Translations under genes and position numbers: made by a program | Assembly (NCBI GenBank): GCA_002346645.1 | Contig: DEAD01000008.1 | Location: 151,363 to 215,362, forward strand | Length of the DNA stretch: 64,000 bases | Source: Dehalococcoidia bacterium UBA2991 | GTDB taxonomy: Bacteria > Chloroflexota > Dehalococcoidia > Tepidiformales > Tepidiformaceae | Direction: 5' to 3' | Part shown: positions 8,301-16,407 of the stretch, one piece after another | Numbering within the stretch: the first letter of the stretch is position 1 | How the letters are laid out: each line of letters starts with the position of its first letter | The notes under the pieces: generated by a model | Told to the model about the DNA's origin: nothing | What the model saw: the letters and a program-made list of their open reading frames with translations, nothing else | Databases searched by the model: none

Positions 8301-8317
8301 CCGTGCTAGTAGCACGG
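8301..8317. promoter_or_regulatory. Operator-like palindrome upstream of the acyl-CoA operon
   Basis: CCGTGCTAGTAGCACGG is a perfect 8-bp inverted repeat around one base. It lies between a minus-strand TAGAAT hexamer (8330-8325, possible -10) and the crotonase ribosome-binding site, so it would cover the transcription start. The size and symmetry fit a dimeric TetR- or GntR-type repressor site. No regulator gene is adjacent. Confidence 0.45.
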
Positions 8318-8480
8318 GTTAAATATTCTAGCTTCCCACCTCAGGCCGTTAGCGGGCGCTGTGTTATGGTCAAAATGATAGTGGGCGCAGCGCCTATGCT
8401 GGGAGACGAGCTAAGGAGCCATTCGAAGCTCTGGCGCATGAAAGAGACGCCCACCCGCCGCGGCAAACAGATTCGCGGTG

Positions 8481-9908
8481 ATGAGAGGACAGATTCCCCC
8501 TTTGCCATTGCGATTATTCCGGCGTACCCCAAAGACTGAAACCAAATCTCCCGAAAGAGCTGCCGACACCAAGCCAAAGGCCAAACCCCCAGCGAAAAGC
8601 CATGTTTCTCCTTCGAGCAAGAGTTCGCAAGAAGGTGCAGGCCCTTCACCTAGGCGCCGGCGCACACGGAGACGGGGGCGGAAGCGACCAGAAGAAGCAC
8701 GCTCTGTCCAAGAAAACGGCACTCGTGACCCCGATAAGACCAAGAGGGCGCCCAATGCCCAGGATAGGAACCTAACCGAACCCGCCGCATTCCATGCCAT
8801 CGGCGTACGCGGCTCCGGACTTCGCGCAATCGCAGCACTGGGGTTCCTGGAACCCACACCAATCCAGGAACGCGCCATGCCACTTTTGTACGAGGGACGG
8901 GATGTTGTGGGCCTAGCCCAAACAGGCACGGGAAAGACCCTTGCCTTCGGCGAACCACTAGCCCGCTCAATTAACCCTTCCCGCAACGAGGTACAAGGCC
9001 TGGTGCTTCTACCGACACGTGAACTATGCGACCAAGTTACCGATGTCATGAGCCACCTCGGCGACTTCTACGGGTTCACAACCATCCGACTAGTGGGCGG
9101 TAAGCCAGTACAACGCGACATCGAAGCACTCGAGCGCGGCGGTCATGTGATCGTTGGCACACCTGGCCGGGTAATCGACCATCTTAAACGGCGGACCCTA
9201 TCACTGACTCGAGCCCAATTTGTAGTCCTAGATGAGGCCGATGAAATGCTAGACATCGGCTTTGCAAAGGACATCGACCAAATCCTGCGGCAGGCCCCAC
9301 TAGACCGACAAACAGCACTTTTTAGCGCAACCATGCCGATGAGCATCAGCAGACTTGTTTGGCGCTACATGCGCGATTCGGAGCGAGTTGAGGCCTCCCC
9401 CACCCAACTGCAACCAGTCGAAACAATCCGGCAGCTTTATTGCGAGGTAGCCTCGCGAGATAAGTTTTACGCCTTGGAGCATTTGCACGACTCGATGGAC
9501 TTGGGACGATCACTGATCTTTCGGCGAACAAAGGTAGGAGTGGATCGACTAACAGAAGGATTGCGGCGCGATGGCATCCATGCACGAGCTATCCATGGTG
9601 ACCTCCGTCAGAGCGAGCGCGACAGGGTGATGCGCGACTTCCGAAGTGGAAAGCTCGAATGGCTAGTCGCAACTAACGTTGCAGCGCGCGGTTTAGACAT
9701 ACCTGATATTGCACACGTCGTTAACTACGATGTTCCACAGAACGCAGAAGAGTACATCCATCGTGTAGGCAGAACCGCTCGCGCCGGTAAGGAGGGGTCG
9801 GCAATTACCTTCGTAGGTGAGTGGGAGCTAGGAGAATGGGAGGCCATCGTAGGGCGGGTAGGAGAGGACGCCCTTGAGCACCTGGATATTCCGACACGCT
9901 TTGACTAG
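8481..9908 (+). CDS. DEAD-box ATP-dependent RNA helicase
   Basis: Superfamily 2 RNA helicase with all canonical motifs in order: Q motif (GFLEPTPIQERAMP), I AQTGTGKT, Ia PTRELCDQ, GTPGR, II DEAD, III SAT, V ATNVAARGLDIPD, VI YIHRVGRTARAG. The first 110 residues are a basic, Ser/Pro/Arg-rich low-complexity extension (RRRRTRRRGRKR), likely RNA-binding. The usual C-terminal RNA-binding tail is absent, so the basic tail is N-terminal here. The start is GTG 8478 or ATG 8481; I use the ATG. Likely roles are ribosome assembly or mRNA remodelling. It stands alone. Confidence 0.93.
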   Translation: MRGQIPPLPLRLFRRTPKTETKSPERAADTKPKAKPPAKSHVSPSSKSSQEGAGPSPRRRRTRRRGRKRPEEARSVQENGTRDPDKTKRAPNAQDRNLTEPAAFHAIGVRGSGLRAIAALGFLEPTPIQERAMPLLYEGRDVVGLAQTGTGKTLAFGEPLARSINPSRNEVQGLVLLPTRELCDQVTDVMSHLGDFYGFTTIRLVGGKPVQRDIEALERGGHVIVGTPGRVIDHLKRRTLSLTRAQFVVLDEADEMLDIGFAKDIDQILRQAPLDRQTALFSATMPMSISRLVWRYMRDSERVEASPTQLQPVETIRQLYCEVASRDKFYALEHLHDSMDLGRSLIFRRTKVGVDRLTEGLRRDGIHARAIHGDLRQSERDRVMRDFRSGKLEWLVATNVAARGLDIPDIAHVVNYDVPQNAEEYIHRVGRTARAGKEGSAITFVGEWELGEWEAIVGRVGEDALEHLDIPTRFD

Positions 9909-9930
9909 TACCCAGATTTAGCATTAATGG

Positions 9931-10131
9931 TTAGGCATCCTCAATAGTAATTGCGCCACTGGGGCAGATCTCCGCGGCGTCCTCAGCCGCCTCGAGGTCG
10001 TCTTCCTCTTCAAGCTGCTCGATAATAATTTCTGGCCAACCCTGAGAATCAGCCTTGAAGACGCTGGGCTGGAGGTAGTAACACTGACCAGCCTTTAGAC
10101 AAATAACCCTGTCCACCACAATTCTCTTCAT
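9931..10131 (-). CDS. P450-type small ferredoxin
   Basis: 66-aa ferredoxin with residues CLKAGQC in the first half and a single CPSGAI near the C-terminus, plus an acidic helix (EQLEEEDDLEAAEDAA). The C-x5-C...CP spacing, in which the usual second cysteine is replaced, is typical of [3Fe-4S]/variant ferredoxins that pass electrons to bacterial P450s. It closely resembles the ferredoxin at 63432. A GGAGG box precedes the ATG. No P450 is next to it, so it may serve the P450s at 60-63 kb or others in trans. Confidence 0.85.
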   Translation of the reverse strand: MKRIVVDRVICLKAGQCYYLQPSVFKADSQGWPEIIIEQLEEEDDLEAAEDAAEICPSGAITIEDA

Positions 10132-10177
10132 TCCAGCACACCTCCAAAGACTTCAGAAAGCATAGCTGATGCCAGAC

Positions 10178-10939
10178 TCAACGACCGGCGATTACAGGGT
10201 TAATTAGTACCCCGGCCCCGGTAACCTCTACCTCCACGGAATCACCATCGTTTAGCCCTTCTGGCTGGCCAGGAGTACCACTGTAGATAATATCCCCAGG
10301 CAGAAGGGTTATAGCGGTAGAGGTGTAGCGAACAATCTCGGGAATATCGAGGATGAGTTCATCTGAGCGGCCTCGCTGAGTCTCAATGCCATTGACACGA
10401 GTACGCACCTCAAGGGAATCATAGGCAAGGCCTGTCGCAATCGAAGGACCAAAAACCCCAAACGTATCAGCACCCTTGGCACGCCACCACTGACCATCAT
10501 TTTCTTGCCAATCGCGAGCACTAACATCGTTCCCAGCGGTATATCCAAAAATACCACTCAAAGCTTCTTGACGAGTTGCTGAGGCAAGCTCTTTGCCAAT
10601 GACTATGACGATCTCCCCTTCGGGATCTATGCGAGCAGAGGCAGCAGGTAGCCGAATAGGATCACCAGGCCCTGCGATAGAGGAAAGGGGCTTTAAGAAG
10701 AGGGTGGGGGGGGCAGGGGCAGGACGGCCCCCAAGGTGGCTAGCATAGTTAAGTCCCACACAGACTATGGACCTTGGTTCACAGGGGGGTAGCAGACGCA
10801 CACCTGCGAGATCCAACACTTCACCGGTGCGCTCCGTGTTCTCCCAGAAAGGCAACGCAACAACAGAAATCTGGTCACCCTCGAGCAGCCCGGCACCCAC
10901 AGAACCATCCAACCGGACAAAACGAACATAGCGATCCAT
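10178..10939 (-). CDS. Fumarylacetoacetate hydrolase (FAH) family protein
   Basis: 253 aa. The C-terminal FAH catalytic domain is clear: SIVCVGLNYASHLG, LFLKPLSSIAGPGDPIRLP, then metal-binding acidic residues in DPEGEIVIVIGKE and GYTAGNDVSARDWQ, and the product-binding end LLPGDIIYSGTPGQPEGLNDGDSVEVEV. Family members cleave C-C bonds of diketo acids or decarboxylate/isomerise 2-keto acids in aromatic breakdown; the exact reaction is not set by sequence. The ATG at 10939 is chosen because it has GGAGG 6 nt upstream; an upstream in-frame start would overlap proB. It is the second gene after proB on this strand. Confidence 0.88.
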   Translation of the reverse strand: MDRYVRFVRLDGSVGAGLLEGDQISVVALPFWENTERTGEVLDLAGVRLLPPCEPRSIVCVGLNYASHLGGRPAPAPPTLFLKPLSSIAGPGDPIRLPAASARIDPEGEIVIVIGKELASATRQEALSGIFGYTAGNDVSARDWQENDGQWWRAKGADTFGVFGPSIATGLAYDSLEVRTRVNGIETQRGRSDELILDIPEIVRYTSTAITLLPGDIIYSGTPGQPEGLNDGDSVEVEVTGAGVLINPVIAGR

Positions 10940-10958
10940 AAAAACCTCCGGGACAGGC

Positions 10959-12059
10959 TTAGAAAAGCACGAGGTTGTCACGGTGAATTACCTCGTCACC
11001 ATAGAAATAGCCGAGTGTCTTAGCAATAAGGTCGCTGCGTAAACCACGGATACTTAGGACCTCATTACTGGAGTAGTTGGTGATGCCAGCGGCAACACGC
11101 TTACCATCAAGATCACGAACTTCGATAGCCTCACCCCGCTCAAAAGTACCCTCAACGTCCCGGACACCTGCCGGGAGCAAACTGCGACCATGTTCACGTA
11201 GGGCGGCAACAGCACCAGCGTCGACAACAAGGTACCCGCTAACACCAGCATTTCCGAGAATCCAGCGCTTCCTACTCTCAAGCTGGTTGGCAGCAGGCGA
11301 AAAGCGAGTCCCTAGAGCAATTCCCTCAGCCGCAGTCACTAGGGCATCGGGGGTACGACCGTTGGCGATAACAACCGTAGCACCACCCTGCGTCGCTATA
11401 CGGGCAGCTGAAATCTTAGAAGTCATTCCACCCCGGCCTGGACCATCACCCGCAGCATCTTCATGGGACTGATCAATCCCTTCGACTTCGGGGATAAGTC
11501 GAGCGCCAGGATCTACCGATGGGTCCGCTGTAAAGAAGCCATCAACATCTGTAAGAATCACAAGCAGATCGGCATCGATTAAGTTCGCAACGAAGGCGGA
11601 AAGACTATCGTTCTCCCCTATACGAGAAGCGAGTACCTCATCAAGAGCCACTGCGTCATTCTCATTAACGATAGGCACAGCGCCACAGCCAAGCAGGTCA
11701 CGAAGGGTGTTGCGAGCATTTAAGTAGCCGAGTCGATCACTAAGGTCTCGACGGGTGAGGAGCACCTGGGCAACGACAACATCATGCCACTCAAAGAGCT
11801 CATCCCAGCTTTGCATTAGATGGCTTTGGCCAACACTAGCAAGAGCCTGACGACTTAAGTCGGGTGCATCGGAATGACGTCCCAGAGCGTGCCGACCAGC
11901 GGCCTGCGCACCGCTAGAGACAACAGCAACCTCACAGCCTGCTTCGCGCAGCCTTACAACCTGGCCTACAAGCAGGGACATAGCCTCCAGATCAAGGCGA
12001 TCAGACCCCCCCGTTAGGAGACTAGTCCCGAACTTTGCCACAATGCGACGGTAGCGCAT
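10959..12059 (-). CDS. proB: Glutamate 5-kinase
   Basis: Catalyses the first step of proline synthesis (glutamate to gamma-glutamyl phosphate). The 366-aa chain has the amino-acid kinase domain (VAKFGTSLLTGG, VVSSGAQAAGRHALG, NENDAVA, ILTDVDGFFTADP, GRGGMTSKISAARIATQGGATVVIANG) and a C-terminal PUA domain (about 275-366), the standard long form. proA is not adjacent. It is divergent from murJ with only 25 bp between the coding regions; a TACCAT hexamer ends 6 nt before the ATG. Confidence 0.95.
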   Translation of the reverse strand: MRYRRIVAKFGTSLLTGGSDRLDLEAMSLLVGQVVRLREAGCEVAVVSSGAQAAGRHALGRHSDAPDLSRQALASVGQSHLMQSWDELFEWHDVVVAQVLLTRRDLSDRLGYLNARNTLRDLLGCGAVPIVNENDAVALDEVLASRIGENDSLSAFVANLIDADLLVILTDVDGFFTADPSVDPGARLIPEVEGIDQSHEDAAGDGPGRGGMTSKISAARIATQGGATVVIANGRTPDALVTAAEGIALGTRFSPAANQLESRKRWILGNAGVSGYLVVDAGAVAALREHGRSLLPAGVRDVEGTFERGEAIEVRDLDGKRVAAGITNYSSNEVLSIRGLRSDLIAKTLGYFYGDEVIHRDNLVLF

Positions 12060-12065
12060 GACTCC

Positions 12066-12071
12066 ATGGTA
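12066..12071 (-). promoter_or_regulatory. Candidate -10 box, proB
   Basis: TACCAT on the minus strand ends 6 nt before the proB ATG, in the 25-bp gap shared with murJ. This fits a leaderless transcript. Confidence 0.35.
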
Positions 12072-12084
12072 GCGGCGTAGCTCG

Positions 12085-13749
12085 ATGGCGCTACGCCAGA
12101 CACATACTGCGACGGCAGATCAGCTAGGCCGTACCATTCCCCACATGGCCATTGGAGACTCACCCTTGGACAGGATGGGCATAGCTCGACAGGGACTCTT
12201 AATCGCAGGCGCCATAGTTGCCTTCGGATTCCTTGGCTCCCGCCTTCTAGGCTTAGCACGAACTGCCATCATCGCGAACGAGTTCGGTGCGAGTCCAGAG
12301 CTAGACGCCTATTGGGTAGCGTTCCGCATTCCTGACTTAATCTTCCAAGTGCTTGCCGGAGCAACGCTAGGAAGTGCATTTATCCCTGTCTTCACTCGCC
12401 TATACCGAGGTAAAGATTCCACATCGGCATGGAAACTTGCAAGCAACGTCCTGACGATCATTTTCCTGGCAACGACCGTTCTATGCCTCCTCGCTTTGGC
12501 GCTAGCGCCTTGGCTCGTTCCTATCTTTGCCCCTGGACTTGGGGAAGATATCGGGCGAGGAGACCAGCTGACCGCAGAGGCAGTAAAGCTAACGCGAATC
12601 ATGCTGATTTCCCCACTTTTACTCTCAGTAAGCGGAATTATCACTGGCATCCTTAATGCACGTCAGCAGTTCTTCCTGCCAGCAATAGCACCATCGCTCT
12701 ACAACCTAGGCATCATCATCGGAGCAGTGGCCCTTTCAGGACGCTTCGGGGTAGAAGGTTTGGCAATCGGCGTAGTCATTGGGTCAGCCGCTCACCTGGT
12801 CATCCAAATACCAGGCCTGGTGAAAGAGCGCATGCGCTATGCATTCCGAACGAACCTAAGAGATGGACCAACCCTAGAAGTAGCCAAGTTGATGGGCCCA
12901 CGGGTGCTTGGCTTAGCTGCAGCACAAGCCAATTTCGTGGTCACCACTACGTTCTTCGCCTCAAAGGTGGGGACCTCAGCCATCTCAAATCTGACCTTCG
13001 CGTGGCTGATTGCTAACCTTCCAGTAGCACTCTTCGGAATGGCACTCTCGACTGCCGCATTTCCTCGCCTTGCAGAACAGGCAGCGGACGCAGATCACCG
13101 CGGCCTCGTCGAGACAGTCTCTCGGGTACTACGAACGATCCTTTTCTTCGCAATTCCCGCAGCACTGGGCATCGCATTTTTGAGAGAACCTGCAACAACA
13201 GTTTTACTCGAGCGTGGAGCTTTCGGTGCGAGTGAAACAGCCATTACCTCCGCAGCACTGGGGTTCTTATGCCTTGGCATCGTGCCCCAAGCAGCCATTG
13301 AGATTCACAGCAGAGGCTTCTACGCCCTTGGAGACACCCGCACGCCAGTGCTCCTGACCATTGCTTCAGTTCTCATGAACGTGACGCTAAGCGCAATCCT
13401 ATGGGAGAGGTTCGCTGTTGAGGGGCTGGCAATCTCTCTCTCAGTAGCGTCCTGGCTGGAGTGGGGGGTGCTGTTCTGGCTTTACTCCTTACGCACAGGC
13501 TCAGCCTCTTCCACATTCCGCGACCTCCATGCCATCTCCAGGATCACAGCAGCAGCAGCAGCAATGGCGCTCTTTCTTGGAGTCGTGTTACCAACATTTG
13601 ATGAACCGGGCACAGCCGCAGCTTGGGTAACTGTATTCGCCGCCGCAATCGCCGGACTAGCGGTATACCTAGCAATCTGCCTTCTGCTGCGGGTAGAGGA
13701 AGTGTTAGAAGGTCGTAACAGGATCCTCTCACTCCTGAGGCCACACTAG
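12085..13749 (+). CDS. murJ: Lipid II flippase MurJ (MviN)
   Basis: Polytopic inner-membrane protein of the MATE-like MVF family that flips lipid II for peptidoglycan synthesis. 554 aa with about 14 predicted helices. Recognisable family segments are GSRLLGLARTAIIANEFGASPELDAYWVAFRIPDL, ATLGSAFIPVFTRL, GNLTFAWLIANLPVALFGMALSTAAFPRLAEQ-like motif and QAAIEIHSRGFYALGDTRTPVLL. The first 30 residues are not conserved; an internal ATG (12145 or 12175) could be the true start. Its presence implies a peptidoglycan wall or remnant, useful because some Chloroflexota lack one. Confidence 0.93.
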   Translation: MALRQTHTATADQLGRTIPHMAIGDSPLDRMGIARQGLLIAGAIVAFGFLGSRLLGLARTAIIANEFGASPELDAYWVAFRIPDLIFQVLAGATLGSAFIPVFTRLYRGKDSTSAWKLASNVLTIIFLATTVLCLLALALAPWLVPIFAPGLGEDIGRGDQLTAEAVKLTRIMLISPLLLSVSGIITGILNARQQFFLPAIAPSLYNLGIIIGAVALSGRFGVEGLAIGVVIGSAAHLVIQIPGLVKERMRYAFRTNLRDGPTLEVAKLMGPRVLGLAAAQANFVVTTTFFASKVGTSAISNLTFAWLIANLPVALFGMALSTAAFPRLAEQAADADHRGLVETVSRVLRTILFFAIPAALGIAFLREPATTVLLERGAFGASETAITSAALGFLCLGIVPQAAIEIHSRGFYALGDTRTPVLLTIASVLMNVTLSAILWERFAVEGLAISLSVASWLEWGVLFWLYSLRTGSASSTFRDLHAISRITAAAAAMALFLGVVLPTFDEPGTAAAWVTVFAAAIAGLAVYLAICLLLRVEEVLEGRNRILSLLRPH

Positions 13750-13761
13750 CGCTGGCACCGC

Positions 13762-14049
13762 TCAAAGTCTGATTAGCTCGGTATCTATGTCGACAACCTC
13801 AACATCAAGGTGCCAAGCCTCAACGGTCCCCGCAATACGGTGAAGCTGGGAATCAGCGTGCGCAGCGTCACTCGCCAGACAGGCAACAGCAATGGTAGCT
13901 AGATCGAGGGAGTTTAGGTCACTAGCCTCGGTCACAGCTGCGTTAAACCGGTGACGTAAGCGTTCGACTACCGACTTCACAAAAGCACGCTTTTCCTTAC
14001 GGGAGTGGGCCACAAAACGAAGGCGGATTCGCAGAATACCTAAAACCAT
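13762..14049 (-). CDS. DUF503 / YlxP family protein
   Basis: 95-aa small protein with the DUF503 pattern: GILRIRLRFVAHSRKEKRAFVKSVVERLRHRFNAAVTEASDLNSLDLATIAVACLASDAAHADSQLHRI and the ending EVVDIDTELIRL. Family members are often encoded with rbfA/infB or ribosome genes and may act in RNA or ribosome metabolism, but no biochemical role is firmly known. It is the last gene of the mtaB-scpB operon, starting 18 nt after the scpB stop. Confidence 0.85.
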   Translation of the reverse strand: MVLGILRIRLRFVAHSRKEKRAFVKSVVERLRHRFNAAVTEASDLNSLDLATIAVACLASDAAHADSQLHRIAGTVEAWHLDVEVVDIDTELIRL

Positions 14050-14067
14050 TGGTCTGCAGCACAGGAC

Positions 14068-14628
14068 TCAGATATCAACAGTTTCGGAGGGATCGTCTTC
14101 GGGTAAAGGCGGTAGATCCGAAGGTCCGAGGAGGCCAAAGTGCTCGTAAAACCGGGTGGCAGGTCTATAAAGCTTGGGCCGACCAGGGGAACGGGCAGTT
14201 CCCACGTTCTCAATAAGTTCGCGTTGTTCGAGAGACGCAACTATTCGATCGGAGTTAACTCCGCGAATGGCCTCGACCTCTCCACGAGTGCAGGGTTGTC
14301 GATAAGCAATGATAGTCAGGGTTTCGAGGGCAGCACGAGAAAGGTTCACTGCCGAATCATCGCCAAGAAGACGAGAAACATAGGGGGCATACTCAGGGGC
14401 AGTTACCAACTGATAGCGACCGGCCTCCTCCTGTAGGCGTAATCCACGAGCCTCGTAATCACCAGCAAGGCGTTCAAGACCAGCACGAATAGAACGCTCG
14501 CCAACACCAGTAACCCGAGCAAGGGCAGCAGGACCGATAGGTTCTTCAGAAGCTAACAGGAGGGCTTCTAGCACCCAGGGGAGCTCGTCGCGTGATGGAG
14601 GCGTTGGTTGCGGAGTTGTGTCAGTCAT
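14068..14628 (-). CDS. scpB: Segregation and condensation protein B
   Basis: 186-aa kleisin-interacting subunit of the SMC-ScpAB condensin. It has two winged-helix units: the first in 15-85 (LEALLLASEEPIGPAALARVTGVGERSIRAGLERL) and the second in 95-160 (RAALETLTIIAYRQPCTRGEVEAIRGVNSDRIVASLEQRELIENVGTARSPGRPKLYRPATRFYEHFGL), a highly diagnostic segment. An acidic C-terminal tail follows. scpA is usually the upstream neighbour but is not in this window. The start overlaps the mtaB stop by 4 nt. Confidence 0.95.
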   Translation of the reverse strand: MTDTTPQPTPPSRDELPWVLEALLLASEEPIGPAALARVTGVGERSIRAGLERLAGDYEARGLRLQEEAGRYQLVTAPEYAPYVSRLLGDDSAVNLSRAALETLTIIAYRQPCTRGEVEAIRGVNSDRIVASLEQRELIENVGTARSPGRPKLYRPATRFYEHFGLLGPSDLPPLPEDDPSETVDI

Positions 14629-15911
14629 ACGGAGCTACCTAGGTCAGCTGCTAGGCCGTCAGCAAAAGGCCCTCGTAACGCAGCCAAAGTGATCCTTCCG
14701 GTTAGATCATCGGTGCTCTCAGCGTAGACAGAGCAATAGTTATCGGTAAGACCGTGCCAACGGACACCCTCTTCGGTCATTCGAGAATCCTCCCAAAGAA
14801 CAGGCCTTATTTCACCACTGAAGCGGGCGCGAAAAGCCACTGCGAGATCCTTTCCAAGCGCAAGAAGACGACCCATACGCTCCTTGCGCACTTCTACAGG
14901 AACCTGATTAGTCATTCCGGCGGCAGCAGTGCGACTTCGGGGGGAGTACGGAAAAGCGTGGATGCGAGCAAAAGCAGCCTCCTCGCAAAGAGCAAGGGTG
15001 CTATCAAAATCTTCATCTCGTTCGCCAGGAAAGCCCGCAATCACATCGGTGGTGACAGCAGCATCTGGAACAGCCGTACGAATGCGGTCGAGTGCACCAC
15101 GGTAAGCGGCAGAGTCGTAACGTCGTCGCATCCGCGCAAGAACGGGGTCGGCACCAGACTGGAGAGCAAGATGGAAATGGGGCATAAGGCGAGGGTCATC
15201 CCAAAGACTCACTAGCCCTGGAGTTATGTCTTGTGGCTGGAGGGAGCTAAAGCGAAGGCGAGGCATTTCCGTCCTAGCTAGTACACCTGCAATCAAATCG
15301 AAAGGGCCTAGGGGCTCGGGGAGGTCACGGCCCCAAGCACCTAACTGCGTGCCCGTCAGGACAACCTCACGGGCACCTCGAACATGGGCAGCTTCAACAT
15401 CCTGCGCTACTGCATCAATGGATCGAGAAATTTCCCGACCACGGGTGCGAGGCACTATGCAAAAGGCACAAACATCATTGCAACCCTCCTGGGCCTTTAC
15501 AAAAGCACGGGTGTGCAACTGGGGCATGTTCTTCTGAGAGGCCCCAGGTAACGGTGGAGCGGCAGCAATCAGTCGAGCCACCAATTGCGCTTGATCTTCT
15601 TCGGACGTCCCACCGACAAAGTCAGCCCCTAGAGCTTCAACGGCATCGGCACCGACCGAGCGTGGAAAGCAGCCCGTAACAGCAACCGGCGCAGAAGGGG
15701 AGAGCCTGCGGGCAGCACGTATAAGGCGGCGAGACTTGCGATCAGCAGCGTGCGTCACGGAACAGGTATTCACCACAACGGCATCAGCCTCGCACATGGA
15801 ATCGACGACGTCATAGCCCTCCGCCCCTAGCCGCCTAGCAATAGCCTCGCTATCAGCAAGATTGAGCTTGCAACCCAAGGTAAGCACGGATACGACTCGA
15901 CGGCGGGACAT
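14625..15911 (-). CDS. mtaB: tRNA (N6-threonylcarbamoyladenosine37-C2) methylthiotransferase
   Basis: Radical SAM methylthiotransferase that makes ms2t6A37 in tRNAs reading ANN codons. 428 aa from the ATG at 15911 (MSRRRVVSVLTLGCKLN). The UPF0004 domain has three cluster cysteines (GCKLN, VNTCSVTH, TGCFPRS); the GCKLN form separates MtaB from MiaB (GCQMN). The radical SAM motif CNDVCAFC and partner strand RGREISRS are intact, and a short TRAM region closes the chain (RPVLWEDSRMTEEGVRWHGLTDNYCSVYAES). A longer open frame upstream lacks homology and overlaps the divergent gene, so it is excluded. Confidence 0.93.
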   Translation of the reverse strand: MSRRRVVSVLTLGCKLNLADSEAIARRLGAEGYDVVDSMCEADAVVVNTCSVTHAADRKSRRLIRAARRLSPSAPVAVTGCFPRSVGADAVEALGADFVGGTSEEDQAQLVARLIAAAPPLPGASQKNMPQLHTRAFVKAQEGCNDVCAFCIVPRTRGREISRSIDAVAQDVEAAHVRGAREVVLTGTQLGAWGRDLPEPLGPFDLIAGVLARTEMPRLRFSSLQPQDITPGLVSLWDDPRLMPHFHLALQSGADPVLARMRRRYDSAAYRGALDRIRTAVPDAAVTTDVIAGFPGERDEDFDSTLALCEEAAFARIHAFPYSPRSRTAAAGMTNQVPVEVRKERMGRLLALGKDLAVAFRARFSGEIRPVLWEDSRMTEEGVRWHGLTDNYCSVYAESTDDLTGRITLAALRGPFADGLAADLGSSV

Positions 15912-15973
15912 AGCGGTATGGTATCTCCACAGAGAGGCAGAGGGCAGGGCGGGGTGTTTCACCAGGAGGCATC

Positions 15974-16351
15974 GTGCAGCAGGAACAGAGCACATCGCGA
16001 GTAACAGTCTTAGCCCTCGACCGCTGGGGTAGCATCCTAGTAAGCAAGGAAGGCCCTCCTTGGACTTGGCTACAACGGGACGAAAGCCCTGACACAGGCG
16101 CGCTCCGAATCTTCGAAGAAGCGACTGGAACACTCCTGGAGGAACTCCACTTGTTTCATCACGGAGAGCCAAGCCACCACGTGTACTACTGCGACCCCGA
16201 CCTGGAAGTCGCGGACCTCTCTCCCCCTCCAGGAATGTCTCTCCATTACATTTCACCGGTGGAGATCGACGTCGCCACCTTCCCCAATGAGGCAAGGTCT
16301 CTGTTAACAAAATTCGTGATTAGCACCGCTTACCGAGCAATGTTTCATTAG
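15974..16351 (+). CDS. Nudix-like protein with degenerate Nudix box
   Basis: 125 aa, GTG start preceded by AGGAGG at a spacing of 4-5 nt. The fold outline resembles a Nudix domain (VTVLALDRWGSILVSKEGPPWTWLQRDESPDTGALRIFEEATGTLLEEL), but the REUxEExGU core is reduced to RIFEEATGT and the preceding GX5E is not clear. Pyrophosphohydrolase activity is therefore doubtful. The C-terminal half (HVYYCDPDLEVADLSPPPG) also fits a Nudix beta-sheet. It is divergent from mtaB. Function unknown. Confidence 0.55.
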   Translation: MQQEQSTSRVTVLALDRWGSILVSKEGPPWTWLQRDESPDTGALRIFEEATGTLLEELHLFHHGEPSHHVYYCDPDLEVADLSPPPGMSLHYISPVEIDVATFPNEARSLLTKFVISTAYRAMFH

Positions 16352-16407
16352 CTAGGTTACTGCACCCAACAGCGCGAGCCGTACCATGGAAGGCCGAGGG
16401 GGCCTCC

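Noticed and set aside
15912..16310. Longer mtaB N-terminus of about 130 residues
   Set aside because: Arg/Pro-rich non-homologous sequence antisense to the Nudix-like gene; the protein clearly begins at MSRRRVVSV.
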